NCBI GenBank assembly: GCA_030704615.1
Contig: CM060731.1
Location: forward strand, 37,200,001-37,264,000
Direction of reading: 5' to 3'
Source: Takakia lepidozioides
Taxonomy: Eukaryota > Streptophyta > Takakiopsida > Takakiales > Takakiaceae
Length of the DNA stretch: 64,000 nucleotides
In this document: piece by piece, positions 44,915 to 58,400 of the stretch
How positions within the stretch are numbered: position 1 is the stretch's first letter
Layout: every line of letters begins with the position of its first letter
The notes under the pieces: model-generated
Told to the model about the DNA's origin: nothing
The model's database searches: none
What the model saw: the letters and a program-made list of their open reading frames with translations, nothing else
Position numbers and translations under genes: made by a program

Positions 44915-45640
44915 TTAGAAAATGCCAATATCATGCTTCGTATCTGGGCTCTTGAACAATATCGTGTGTTTCATCGCTTTATCCACCGTGTAGGCAATTG
45001 CGCCTAGGAAATCGGGACTGGTGCTGGGTATGCCTTCAGAAATGTCTAAGATGTCACCATGACCCCTCGACGTCTAACAAGAAACGTCAAGTCAAATGAG
45101 AAAATAATTCCATATGCCAAATTCATGCCATTCATGTACCTGTACAGTTGGGAAACAGACTCAACCAATACCACAGTCTCAGGGAGAGGCCATGGCCTAG
45201 TAACAGTCAACAAAGCTGCATACAAGTTAGGAATGGCCAAATCCGTAGATCTCCTAAACACGACTGACCTCTTCATTTCTACCACCAGAAACTGTCTATC
45301 ATTTGCAGACACTCCGAAATCAGCTTTCTGCAGAAATGAAGATGCCATCATCTCGGCTTGCTAGCTAGCATCCACGTGAGGGCTCGAAGAACTCCTCGAT
45401 TGCGCATTCGGCTGGATCAATAGTGGAACTCCAAGCAGATAACCAACCTTTAGTAGGATGTTTTGGAAATTGAACGACGCAGTGCCCTCGCTTGCTTCAT
45501 TATACATCAGGTCGTAGACTTGAATTGGAATCATATACGGAAGAGAGTTATCGATTCGATTAACGAGACCAACAACATTATCCTCACGAGTAGCATCACC
45601 AATATCATCATCAGTAATACCACCCAAAACATCCCAATGG
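44915..45640 (-). pseudogene. PD-(D/E)XK nuclease-like gene, decayed
   Basis: The minus strand is open from 45,640 to 45,046 except for one in-frame TAG at 45,361-45,363. It continues in another frame (GDILDISEGIPS...DKAMKHTILF) to about 44,917. The segment KADFGVSANDRQFLVVEMKRS has the D...E-x-K spacing of PD-(D/E)XK nucleases. Before it lies PYMIPIQVYDLMYNEA and after it YMNGMNLAYGIIFSF, the layout of Crinkler-like or uncharacterised plant/fungal nuclease-fold proteins. The stop and frameshift suggest a pseudogene. The family call rests on one motif. Confidence 0.5.
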
Positions 45641-45699
45641 AGGGCACTTATGGCAGTGTGAACTTTATTTCTCTTGATGGGCGTAGGACCAAAATCACT

Positions 45700-47285
45700 T
45701 AACGTATCGGGAAGTCTCTGCTGGAGCCATTCTCTTGGTTAACAGAGTCCAATTAAACGGAGCATCCATGATCAGTCTACCAGCCTCCAGACAAGATCAA
45801 ACCGCAATTAAACCTACCATCAACAATGTAAATTCACTTAGAACTGAATCACAACAACAGTTCGCCACCCAAAAGACCTTCATCACAAAACGAAACAGAA
45901 CAACTTAAACAGTTGAAACTCTTCATCTCTCTCTCTTGCGCGCGCATCACCTAACAAACCCTAGCACACTACTTACTTGTCAGAAACACTCTCACAGCAA
46001 AATCCACGTGATCACGTCTACTCTAAACCCAAAACATTGTCCTGAACGCACCCCCCCTTCAAACATCGCTCCGCAACTTGCATCTTACTACGCAGATCGC
46101 AACAATACGCAACAACAAGCGCAATTCGCAACCAGATGAGCCAGTCGACTCATCGTTTTCACCACCATGATTTAGGTGATACTTGGGTTTTTTTTTTTTT
46201 TTTTTTATTGACACAAACAACAAGCTTTATTATCGTTGTGAAGAAAGAAACAAGAAAACCCAGCCTAGAAAACAAGGTACTTGGTTTTAAAGATACTACA
46301 CATCTTGATTTCATATAGAGAATTTGCTTTTTATTCTTTATTTTTAATAAAGAAGTTCTTTATATCAATTAGTCAGCCCATATTTTTGTAGCAAGTTGGC
46401 TAAAATTAGTAAAACAATATCACATTGGGACATGTAAGTGGTTAAAAGACATACATGTAATATTTACCATAATTTAGCGATGGTAAAATTAAAATAATAA
46501 AATTACTTGCATGTATTATACAAAACAATGGGCCACTTTACATGTGGAGTTAAGGTCAATTTCTTTTAGTCCAATCTTTGAGACTTTCTTAAAGGCATTC
46601 TTCAGTCATTGAATTCTTCTTAAAATCTAACATTGGAAAATTGGCCTCAACAACCATTTCTTGGCCCTCCAAAATACTTAGTAGGGTATGTTGGCCTATG
46701 ACCGTCCTATAACGATGGTGAAAAATCCAACGGTGATTTTTTTTTTCGTTTTTACCCCGGGTAAAATCCGTAAGGTGCCCCACATATGGGGCAACCTACA
46801 AACTTGGAATTATTTGATTTCATGGATTTTACAGAAAGTTATAGGGTTAGTCAAACCAATCAGAATTTGTGTTCACCCAGAGCCCTATGACCAATCGCAG
46901 TTTTGGGGGGATTCTATCCAACAATTGTTTGCCAAGTGGCAATAATGGTCAGTCTTAGATCTATCCAAGAGAGCCAGTACCCACAAGAGTACCAATGAGC
47001 CACTCTGGGACCAGCACTGCATGGTCATAGGTACTGACAGAAGCGTTAATGGGGTGTTCGGTCGTAGACGCCTGTTCGGTCATAGGCCAACTTACCCTAG
47101 TACCATTTTGGTTGGCTTGAAGCCACCGTACATCCAAATTTTTGAAAGATTTACAAATAAAAATAAAAATAAAAATAAAAAATCCAATTTACATGATGGC
47201 CTTGATTCCTCATCTAAAGTGGTTAAAGGTGGTATCAAATTTATCAATGAGAAGAAGTTATGCAACCACTTCTTGGCCTTAACTA
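45700..47285. other. No gene recognised
   Basis: AT-rich sequence with a T run at 46,189-46,207 and short ORFs. A pyrimidine-rich stretch with a GCGCGCGC core near 45,940 has no clear role. Confidence 0.4.
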
Positions 47286-49860
47286 GGCCTTAACCCCTAA
47301 AAGACAATTGTCCATAGATGTGTTTTTTAGGATTTTAGCAAGTTTCTACGATGTCAATTTTGAGTTAGATTTTTTATATTTTCTTAAAAGTGCAAGAATG
47401 TATTAGCTTTGTGGAGATATATTTTTTATTACACCGGACATTGGGAAGAAAAGTTATGTTCCTCCAAGTGGTTTTTGCTACTTGTCAGGCAACTCACCTC
47501 TACTACGTCTGACAAGTAATTGATATGATATTCTTTGAGGTTATCCAAAACCAATTCTTTTTGGTGCAAACATTTCACTCCAAGAAGAGTAAAGGTTTGG
47601 TGACCCCAGTGGGACAAGGTGCACAAACTTAGCACCTTCTAGCACTTTTTATGGGAGATTTTTTTTTTTTTTTCATATTTTCTTTTCTTTTTTCTCGCTA
47701 CTAGAAATGACAAGAATATTGTTACTAAAGATTTGGATTAAGATTTTATAAAAAATTGAGCTCACCAAAAAATAAAATGTGTATTGGCAAGATTTTGAAA
47801 CTCTCTCCATTGCAGGATTCTTTTGAACATGTTATGCCCCTCCCCCACCTCTCAAATTTGGTATATAAGTAGGTAACATGGTCTTCTTTGTAATGCTAAA
47901 AAACCTCCAACTTTAATAGTGAAAAAATTTCACTTCAAGAGGAGTCAAAGTCTGTTGATCCTACCATGTACAATGCCAAAAAAATATATATATCTTTGCT
48001 TCAAATGCTATAATCTTCCATCCATGAAGTCAACTTTGCTGAAACAAAATATAAACATTCTTCTAGTAGTCTAATTGGAGATCCTATGCTTGAAGATGGA
48101 ATAAAAACATTTGTTTTTTTTTTCTTTGCACTAGAAATGGTAGTTTTGGAGTGTTTTTTTGTGAAAAGTAGTTAAGAAATTTTAGAGGTTAAATTGTTTG
48201 CCTTTTCTCAACTCAAACCAATGTATATTTTCATTTTTTTTAGCTATTCTTACTTGAGGATCATGTCATATTGTATCCATATTGTGTAAGTACATAGTAA
48301 GGAGAATTAATTAATTAACCCTTAAAGGTTACAAGGTGCCTCTAGAATTGACGATTTGAGAAATAACATTATAAAAAACTATTTGAAAGAATGATACGTA
48401 TAAATTTTGAATTTTAGATTTTATCCTTATGGTTAGAATCACCAATGCTGTCACCTATAGCATTCTTAAGCAATTGCAGTAACTCACCCTAGTCTTGGAA
48501 AGTGGGACATCAACAATAAATACTAGTGAAGGCATGTGGCAGTGAATGCATGAAGACATGAGTGTAATTTGGTGACTTGGCGCACAAACTCCTGCAAACT
48601 CTGTCAGGGACACATAGAACATCACCTAATAATGGTTTACAATACTTGGAGCATACTAAAAGTTGAACAATAGGTGAAGAGAAATTCAAAATTCAAAATT
48701 CAATTTTTTTGTGACAAAGAATGTACAATACAATAAACGACTCTGCAATATCTGATGCGTAGTAATGTAATACAAACTCTGTAATATCAAAGACATAATG
48801 ATAGTGACTATGCAATACCTAATCTATTATATTAAAAGTACAGAGTGTCACAATACCATGTCACTACCCTACCTGATATTCGTCATGATGAGATCCTCCA
48901 AGTTTTTTGATCATATTTTCAAATTGATTTCTACAGCTCCCATTTTTTTTTCCATTTCTTGTGCTTTTCTTTGTTGTTGTCGCATTGCAACAAGGTGTTT
49001 GCTAGTGTAGTACTAATGTGACACAGACTACAATACCAAGAACAGTACCTGTGCAATACTTCATGCACCCAGAAACCTACGCACCAAACTAGTCAATACT
49101 TAAGGGACCCAAATAATCCAATGATCTTCTCAACAACACCAATGATTTTATAGAAGTGAGAAATACAAGAATAAGGCTTATCTAGAAGGCTCAAAGACTT
49201 GTGTTGGTAAGATTGAGGTTCCCTCATCTTACCTCTGTTATATATTACCATACCTACTAAGAGAAGCTCATTAAAAACGATACAAATCTACAAGATAGGC
49301 TTTGGTTGACTTGCTGAAGTGATAAGGACTGTTCCTAAATCAATCAAGTTTTTTAAAGTTCTAAGAGTTCTTAAGAACATTATGCAAATATACTTTAGAG
49401 GCTTACAAAAGTCGATGTAAATCCATTCTATAACATCTTAGATAAATTTTAGAAGGTCCTACACAACCATTTTGACCATTCATGTAAAATGTATGCCATG
49501 CCCATGATCCAAACTCCCTCCATCTTCAGTAGAACAAGCATTTGATGTACCTTTGAATGATAGAATGATTCTCTTAAAAAGAGAGTGTCATTGAAGAATG
49601 TCATGCCAATATTTTATTATACTATTTGAAATAAGTTCAAAATTACTTCTAAATTTGATTACAAATAAAACTTTAAATTTTTTTGAATAAGGATTTGTTG
49701 GAATGGATTTGAAATGAGGTACTTTTGATATGGTGATTTTTTTAATTTGTTTGGTTGCTTAAATCCTTAACTTCATTTTTGCAAGACCACTTTTGAACTA
49801 AACTCAATGCAAATTTGGCTTGATCAAAATTTCACATACTTCTGCGCTTGTAATTTTAAT
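47286..49860. mobile_element. AT-rich repeat element (copy 2), interrupted
   Basis: Sequence at 47,290-48,200 matches 24,690-25,550 in direct orientation and 23,205-24,135 inverted. Blocks 48,330-48,450 and 49,640-49,860 match 23,050-23,190 and 22,800-23,030 inverted. About 1.2 kb at 48,450-49,640 has no counterpart in copy 1, so it is an insertion here or a loss there. No coding capacity. Confidence 0.6.
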
Positions 49861-49869
49861 AAAATATGT

Positions 49870-51250
49870 ATTCTAATAAAACCTAATCCAATCATTGGAT
49901 ATCACAATAAGTTAATGAAATATCATCAGAAAATGTTTTGCAATGATAAGATACATGAAGCGGGAGGTCTAGGCCCCTATGCCTGCAAATTATTTCTTTT
50001 ATATATTTAAGTCATCTATTTTTTATAATGAAAACAATGCCACGTTAGAAATTTCATGTTTCAAATTTATTGCAAATATGTTTATTAAACAATTCTTAAT
50101 TTTTTAATTACAGTAAAAAAATAAATCAATTATTGCTATCATGAAAATTATAACTTAAAATTTAAAATTTAAAATTCATAATTTTTCATAATTTACAATT
50201 CAAAGTGTAGAACTTTTGTTTTGATATCAATCCTTCAAGTTGTATTCTTCAATGAATAATTAAATCTTCAAACCAAGAGGTGAATTGGTTCCTTTTTGGT
50301 TTTACATGTTTTCATTTAATTGTAAAGAAACTAAGAAATAAGCTTAGTGCCAAAGGAGAAGGATGGAGTAGTTCTACATCACTAACCTATGTCCTGCGGA
50401 CAACTATAGAAAGGGCTTCACATAGCATCTTGGAAGCAAGTTTTTTTTGAATAAAATGTGTTACAATTACAACTAAGAGACACTTAATTCTTAGCAGCCC
50501 TTCAAAAATAACCCTAATTTTTCTTTACAACTAAGAAATACACAAGAACTCTTCAATGCAAGGCATCAACCCAATCATTCAGCAGATTTCAGTTGGAGGC
50601 AGTAGAACCGAGAACCTTAAATTTCAACCACACTGCAAAATCATGGTGCACATGTTAAGACTCACATGTTAAGACAACAGAAAGATAGCTACAATACAAT
50701 TTATATTTTGTAACACTGCATACATAGCAAGTGTATTCAAACCATCTATAACTTGTATGATCACAAGTGCCAAAAATAAAAAAATAACACCCCAGGAAAT
50801 TAGTTCAGCAGTTCGCATTCAAGCAACTCAAGATAGATGTCTCTTTTGAGATAGCAGCGCCCTAACCAACGCACAGTGGCGGTGCCAAGAACATGGAAAC
50901 TCGCAAGAACTGGGCAGCTTGCAAATCTACAGAGTGTTTGAAGTATTTCTGAACAATAACAAAATGAAACTTGCGCAATCCTTCGAAGAATTTCCATGTT
51001 GATCAACAGCCCTAAACATATAATCATGGCTAAAGGAAAGCTAGAGTGTCACTGGATAACAAACTTGCTTGGCAGGATGGAGGCACTAACCAAGCCTGTA
51101 GCCAATCAGTCCTTCACAGACCGTACTATAAAAAAAACTGTATTACTGAAAACTTAAAGCCCTTGGACTTCACTATCTTCTATGAGTTTGTCTGCCTGTG
51201 ACTTCTAGCTCAGGATTCTTACCTTTGTATCACCAGGAACAAGAAATTCG
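49870..51250. other. No gene recognised
   Basis: AT-rich DNA, partly related to 20.9-21.1 kb. Probably includes downstream flank of the F-box gene on the minus strand. Confidence 0.4.
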
Positions 51251-51356
51251 ATATCACCAGGAATACCTCTAGTAAGTCTTTGCAGAGTATTTAAGGCAAT
51301 TGACCTCAGAAAAATTCTTCATTCCCTGGTGGTCGGCTGTCCATATATTATTCCAC

Positions 51357-52512
51357 TTAGGGGATAGCATCCCATCGAAGATCACATGTGAAAGACCTCT
51401 GGAGCTCTTCAAGTGTAGTTCTTGAATCCGAAGATATATCATGCCACTGATTCGCAGATCTGTCGTAAAGTTTAAATAACTGATCATGGTCCTCATCCTC
51501 ATTGTTGCCCCAAGCCAACAGAATAAAGCCACCGCACGGTAGAAGCACAGACTGATGATTTTGCTCCTCTGAGAAGCCACTCAAAATGCCTCTAAAACTC
51601 TTCAATTTTCTCAAACTGTAAATATCGTCTGCTTCCCAACCTACTTCAGTAAGATAATACGTCCCAGGTGTGGTATGATCATCTAGCATAAACAGATGAT
51701 CCTTGACAAGAGAGTAGCTTCGGGGACCTCGAATACGTAAAGCAATTCCAAGATTCAGGTTGTTTAACGTTTTGTATGCGCAGTCAAACCAATAAGGGTT
51801 CTGTTGACCACACGAGTGTGTTACCAGCTCCAAGAACAATGCCAGAATTCATTTGGACTCTGTAAGACTTGGTATCTTCATTCGTCACCAGTTGTACTAG
51901 AAGGAGCTGCTTCCTGTCAAGGGGTGAGAGAGGTAGGAATCTGCGATCATTAGTCAATGGGTTCACAATGAGAATGGGTAAGGCTGCTAACTTCTTTTTA
52001 CTCCTGGGGACAAAACAAACCAAGCCTCCATCAGATGCACACATGGCGTCCTCATACTCTTTCTCCTCCGGGTAATCAGTTAGTTCAATGTCCACCCACT
52101 CATTTGATTTCATGTCAAACAAAGTAGTCCACATACCATCTCTCTCCAGATTCCATCCTACAAGTCCAAAGAGCTTAGGATGCGCGGTCGCACAAATCCG
52201 TTTGAGACTGGAGGTTTGTAACATTGTTGCCCACAGCTTGGAATCCCGTTTCAGATCAGCGATTTGAGACATGGACAACCACGCAAGAATAGGCTCTATC
52301 ATCTCCTCTCCAAAAGTTGGTGCTAGCCATGCTGCTGATGAGGAGGGACGTCTGCAACTCTTTGCTCTCTTTGCCGGACTTACGTCTGTGCTGGAGACAC
52401 ATACCTCCCCTGCAAGTGCCCAGTCTGGAACAAAGGAGAGCTGGTTCCTCTTCATTTTTAAGAACGGCCTTACACCCGAATGCAAGCGCCAATGCAACCT
52501 ACTTCTGCACAA
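51357..52512 (-). pseudogene. F-box protein gene (F-box/kelch type), possibly frameshifted
   Basis: The N-terminal frame (52,512-51,784) has a basic, Ser-rich start. It then has an F-box-like helix set: FGEEMIEPILAWLSMSQIAD followed by RDSKLWATML. A C-terminal region follows, with LFGLVGWNLERDGMWTTLFD, NEWVDIELTD and LPLSPLDRKQLL, typical of plant F-box proteins with kelch-like or F-box-associated repeats. F-box proteins pick substrates for SCF ubiquitin ligases. From about 51,790 the protein continues in another frame (WFDCAYKTLNNLNLGIALR ... LLPCGGFILLAWG ... DLRWDAIP), with no plausible intron between, so a one-base indel is likely. The start codon is uncertain; an upstream exon may exist. 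Confidence 0.7.
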
Positions 52513-52559
52513 TATCGGACAATCCTACTCAGGCTCAAACAATCCACGTATGTAAGCTG

Positions 52560-53810
52560 AGACCTCCAACATATTCCCAGCTACATCCGTTAAAAGAATT
52601 TGAGCAACATAGCTCCTGCTACCAAAATGTTTTTCAATTGTATGTACCAATGTGGTCTGAAAATGATCTCAAACTTCAGAACGGACTTTCTGCACATTTT
52701 GGAGCAAGATCGCTGAAAAACGCTTTCATGACTCACATCGGGAAATAATGGTGAATGTTATCCTCCAGTTTAAACCACCCAATTCCGGGCACACGTCCAC
52801 CACAGTAAAACGCACAGAAAAAGGCACTGACAGATGACACAAACAAGCAAGAAATCAACAGAACTTTGAAGACTAATTGCTACACAAACCATACCTTGTG
52901 ATCCATTCATACTAGCCAAACGACAACAAATCAACATATGCCCTAAGCCTCTCGTACACCCGGAGCCCAGTAATCCCCAGAACCTCTCGACTACCGCTCA
53001 ACAAAGCGCTCAGAGAGCTCCAGAACAAATATGTTGCACCTTCTACTAGCCACTGATGGCTTCCCTCTGTACCCAAACCCTAATCAACACGAAATATACT
53101 TCAGTGTCCCCTTCCAGAACCCTCGACCCGACTTTATCCGACACAAGTCCCCAAACATGGGTTGAACAGGAACAGTTCAAGCTCACACTGCATTGAAAAC
53201 CATCGCAGGCAAGGTGCCCTCTACAAACGCACTCAGCTGCACTAAATTGGACCAAGAATGACGAAAAGCACATCAACACTCTCCTCAATCAGGCATGCTT
53301 CCGCTCTACATGCGCTATAACAAACCACATAGCCCGTGCAGACCGCAATTAGAGCAGAAAGCTTAACACACCAGGAAGACAACACCACCATGAATCGCCC
53401 CAAACCACCAACATGCTACATTTCATTCACCTACTCCATGTTCACACAACGAAGCACAGCATCACACACGAAAGCAAAACCCAATCGACCGAAACGCAAA
53501 AGGAGACGAAAAACCCACCGAAGTCGACGTGGGTGGTTGCGAGAAGCAATCCCTGGATGGCAGATTGAACAGAAACGGTGCCGCTCCCGCCTTCTCCCGA
53601 ACTCTCGGCTCCCAAAACCCACCTCCGAAACACACAACCACAAGGCTCGCAGACGAATCCCACGCCCTAAATTCTCCCGCTCTCCGGCTCTGACAGCCTC
53701 ACAGTGACGCTGCAACTGACTGACCCCCAGCAGCAGCAATGAGATGAATCCGTTCGTGTGCTCCCTCCGTTTGGGAGTAACTTTGGGAGAAACTGAAAGA
53801 GTAACTTTTC
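52560..53810. other. No gene recognised; possible 5' region of the F-box gene
   Basis: GC content rises in 53,440-53,720 compared with the surroundings, and ORFs occur on both strands, none convincing. It may contain promoter and leader of the minus-strand F-box gene. Confidence 0.35.
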
Positions 53811-53813
53811 GGC

Positions 53814-53948
53814 CACAGCCAAGCATTTCGAGAACACCTTGGGTAAGGGATTGGCTCTGTTGGAGTAGGCAATAGCATCTCCCGGATCTCATAGTCTAAT
53901 AAATATTGTTAATCCCTTACCCGACGTGTTCTCGAAATGCCTGGCTGC
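53814..53948. repeat. 38-bp near-perfect inverted repeat
   Basis: The arm at 53,814-53,852 (core GCATTTCGAGAACAC...GGGTAAGGGATT) is the complement of 53,911-53,948 with about four mismatches. The spacer is about 58 bases. The transcript would form a long hairpin of MITE or microRNA-precursor size. Confidence 0.8.
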
Positions 53949-53949
53949 A

Positions 53950-55410
53950 TATATGCATGAGCTTCGACGATCTCTCTCGATGAGTAGCTATTTTGGGTCT
54001 CGGCCCCACACTTTCTCTTGCTTTCTTTCCGTGAATGGTGCAAAGATTCTTTTCTTCTCTCTGCACCATATCATTTCATTTCATTTTTCTCTCCTTTCCA
54101 TCTGAAGGTCAAGTTGTGGGATATGTAGTCACAGAGGCTGAGTATCTCCTGGACTGTAGTCAGACTTCCGTCACCCAAATCCTTGCAGGCCCTCCAGGGT
54201 CTTCCCCAATATCTCTTCAAAATTCAGGAAAGTTAAAACGCTAGGGGAAAGATGTCTGCTAATAATTTCTCCTCATATTTGCAAGTTAGCATGAAATCAT
54301 GGGAAAACAGCCTTTTATGCACCCAACCAACTGAAACGCACTGACTATATTACAACTGACATACCTCAAGTATCTTTGATTGAAGTTTCCAAGAGTTGTC
54401 TCCTCACTCACATGTTCCAAAGGTAGAGCCACAGTGTCGCCCAAAAAGAGAGTTTCCCAGATCCGATAATTTTTAAGGATGATCAATGAGGATGTGATAC
54501 AGTCGTAGTTCTGAAGTAGAACTAGAGTTCTAACAACCAGCATCTGCTAACATACAGCTGCAATTCTTTTTCTTCATGTTTCCAACTCCCAAGTGAGTAG
54601 ATGCATGTGTATATGATTGAACTAATGAACATTCACACAGATACATCATCCAACTGCACATCCGCTTCTCCTGGGCAAATGAATAAGACATGTAATAAGC
54701 AGAAAAACGTGGCCCCCCTGGGGTGCCTCCCCATGGGGACACATCCATGTGTGGGTTCAAACGCCCAGTTTGCATGGACCTAAAAGAATCCCCTTTGAAC
54801 ATATCAAAATAAATGGACAGCCCCATGAAGGGTCTGTTACCTCCTCTTTACTCTTTGTAGTCCTATCCTTGGATAAACTTCTACATTACCTTTGGCTGTG
54901 CTCCGTGTCTCACCCCATGGATTCAAACTGGGAAGGATTTGAGATCACAATATTGTCAAGTCATATGACCTATGGTACTGTGGCGCTCAAGTGTTCTGAC
55001 AATTAGTCAAATGTAATGCATAATAGACAAAAAGTGTAGTATCAAAGCTGATACCAATGTCTGCCAAGCTTGCTACCTATGTTGGGGCCGTTGTTCACCT
55101 GTAAGGATGGAGACATGCAGCTGGACAGAATGGTGCAAGACTGATGCAAATGCAGCCTCCAAGGCTGCAGCATGTTCATGCTGCTGGAACTTCCTCACAA
55201 ACAGTGCAGATGTTCCCATGTTAACGTTGACGTTGTCTTCTGTCCGTGTTATGGATACCAGTGACCCCTGCGTTTATGCCGCATCAATATATGCAATCTT
55301 ACAGCTCTATACAGTGACACAGAGCATCTCATTTCTTTCAAAGAAAATACCATATCCCAGTGCCTATCTGCCACCTACTTTCTGCCCTCCAGGCACATGC
55401 CAAAATCGTA
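53950..55410. other. Mostly no gene; one possible minus-strand exon
   Basis: Between about 55,250 and 55,100 the minus strand is open with a coding look (MGTSALFVRKFQQHEHAA, ALEAAFASVLHHSVQLHVSI). It is bounded by an acceptor-like CAG and a GTGAAC donor. It might be an exon of a separate downstream gene or of the MutS gene. The remainder shows nothing supportable. Confidence 0.3.
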
Positions 55411-55412
55411 TA

Positions 55413-58400
55413 TTATTTGCAAAGAGATGGAGGAAGCTCTACACAGTATACTGCCCTCCCCATAAACCTGTCAACATAGGTAAGGTTCCCTGAGGAAAGA
55501 TTAGATGTGATCAACTGCTGGGATTTGCGGAAAGGGGAGAGAGCCAGAGAGTTGGATGTGTCACTCACCTTCTGCTTGGAGAGGGCCTGAGTTGCTGGAC
55601 GGCTTTGCAGGGTCGCACAGACAGACTGCCACACCTCTGCCAACTCCTCCTTCGAGTTCCACTTTTCTTCATGAAATGCTTTTACAAGAGCCACTGCATC
55701 ACTCTCTGCAGCCCTATCAGAGTTGAGATTCACTGTTGGGTTAGAGCATTCCTCGGTCTCCGCTTCAGCAAGAATTGTCGTGCTTGCATTTGCACTGTCA
55801 TCACTTTTTGCCTCGCTCTTTGCAACTTCTGAATCAATGCTGCCTTCTAATGACTTACAGTGTGCGTCTAAACTAGGACCCCGTACCCCAGGTTCTCCAT
55901 TAAAACCATTGATAGTATCCTGCAAGACATCTGGAACCATCAACTCTTGCATAGTCGGCTTATCACTGGAGCTGATGTTTGCCTCTACAGCAAACAACTC
56001 CATGGCTCTGTTGCAAACCCACTCAGGCAACCCAGCCCCTCTCCCAACGGCAATTGCATACGATTGCAGGGAAAACCCAGGCCTCACAGCATACTGAAAT
56101 ACTACTCCACCAGATTCCAATTCTGTGGCCTGAAAATGATAATTTGCAATGTTTGGAAACTCTTGGTCCAACACGTGCAAGCCATGGTAGTGAGTTGAGA
56201 AGATGGTCCTGGCATGCACTTTTTGAGATAGATACTCAATGATTGCTCTAGCAATCACGCCGCCTTCTTGCGAACCAGTCCCTCTCCCCACTTCATCCAA
56301 GAGTACCAGAGAGTTTGCAGTTGCACGCTTCAGTATATTAGCAGACTCCGTCATCTCAATTTTGAATGTGCTTTGCCCTGCGGCTAAATCATCAACTGAA
56401 CCAACACGGGTGTAAAGCCCGTCTGCTATAGATAGACGTGAAGCCTTTGCAGGGATAAAACTGCCTGCCTGAGCCAGCAGCTGTATAAGGCCTATCTGTC
56501 TCAAGTAGCAGCTCTTGCCACTTGCATTGGGTCCAGTCAAGATGATGAGGTCTGCTCGAGGCCACCACTCTTCGCCCTCATCTGCCAGGTTTTCAGTGAG
56601 TCCATTCCTGCCTGCACTCCCACTTGAATCTCTAGTGATATTGCCATCCTTAAAAGGAGCGCCAGTTGCAAGGTTGGGTGCATTGTACCTTCCTGTAGTC
56701 TCATAATCAGGTGTACTTCTCAACGTAGTCTCATGTCCCAAGTAGGTAGAATTGGGCACAAAAGTGGCATTTTCTTGGAGTGAAATATCTACTACTGGAT
56801 GCCGACCCCTAATAATTGTGATCTCCCGGCCCGATTCCAGTATTTGGGGTCGACAGTAGCCCCTCTTCACTGCTAGATCTGCACATATACAGAAGTCATG
56901 AGATGCCGTCTATGCAAAACACAGATAGCTACTTCAAGCAGAATTCCACACGAAGATCTCTTTTACCTTCTCCTTTGCTTTCTTCTGCCCAAGCCCCAAC
57001 CATTGTCCCCTCTTCTACTTTACAAGGCACATGACTGTGGCAGACATACCAGCAAATGTAGATATCACATCAAGCGCTGCCAGAGCCTGGCTAAACTCTC
57101 GGACAGGCTCCAAAAGGGATGCCATCTCCTCCTTGAGTAGTGCCACTAATTCCTCCTCACGATCGGAGGCCTTCACAACTGCAGCCAGCCTGCGTCGCTC
57201 ACATTGCAATAGTGGGGGAGTAACAAAGCGTTCTTCTGTTTTCAAGCTCTGGAGTCGTTCGTAGTTGTCAGGGAGAGCATTCTCCTTCAGCTTGCTCTTT
57301 CGTATACTAAGGTAGTGTCCCATGGCCTTGTTATAACCCACCTGCCATCAACTCGGTCACAAAAACTACTTCAATAGGGTCTTGCACAGGGACATAAGCA
57401 AGACATGGGGAAACACTTGCTAACAATGGAGTCAGTGTTGTCATCTTATGTGACAGATAAAAATGGTGAAGTTTTGAACCCTCAGGCAATATAGGACAAT
57501 GGGAAAGATAACCAACCTCTAGGGAAGGAATGCCAGTGCGCTTGCGCTCTTGCTTCTCAAACTCCTGCATCCAGCTCTCAGTGTCCTGAACATCTCGACG
57601 GTGTCCATCCAATATTTCATCCGCCCCATCCTTGATCACACCTCCCTCTTGTGATCCACTTCCTAGCTCCCCCACAAGCATTGCCTGCAGTAACCAGGTC
57701 CACACTGATTTTCATGTACCTTCAAGAATAAATATTATCTAACCTCCCTTATGATAAACCCAAATACCAAAAATGGCAGCATTCAAAAGAGTGCTTTGTC
57801 CTACCAGCTAGGGGCTATAGGGCACCGAATTGCACAGTGGTCTTCAGAACATTCTCCTACTTCTAACAGTTATTGAATGCCTTGGTATGAGAAGAACCAT
57901 GGGTTCTCCAGATATGTGATTGCACTGTGTTAATGGAAATCAAACCTAGGTCATGCACATAATAAGTGAAATACTACCTGGGAGAAGATTCATGTATGTA
58001 CATTGAACTTGAACTAATTCTCCAACTTTCAGTTGCAGGTCCACAGACAATGAATGCAATGAACAATCAGGTTGCACACACAATTACGATGGCCACTACA
58101 AAAGTGTACTGTGGTAAAAGGTCAGCTAACTGGGATTTTTTCTTTTTTGGTACAAGTCAGAGAACTATACAGCTGGTGCTTACTTGAATTTTCTGTGCAA
58201 GCTCCACTGCTAGTGTAGGGATGTGTGAAGCTGCCAGAAAGTAAGAGTTGTCTGACACTCCCTCTAAGATAGCTGCCAATCTTGGGAGCACCTGGAGTGA
58301 CTGAGCTACTGTTGACAGGTCCCTGTTACAACTCCACGGTAAGTTCATAGACTGTTGAATAAGTTGATTGACATAACACAGATGCACAGATTTCCGTGGG

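Noticed and set aside
53431-53892. Minus-strand ORF of 153 codons in a GC-richer stretch
   Set aside because: No domain, overlaps the inverted repeat and plus-strand ORFs; more likely leader or promoter DNA.
56200-56880. Plant MSH1 (organelle MutS with GIY-YIG domain)
   Set aside because: Walker A and neighbouring motifs follow cyanobacterial MutS (GPNASGKSCYLRQ) rather than MSH1, and no GIY-YIG motif was seen.
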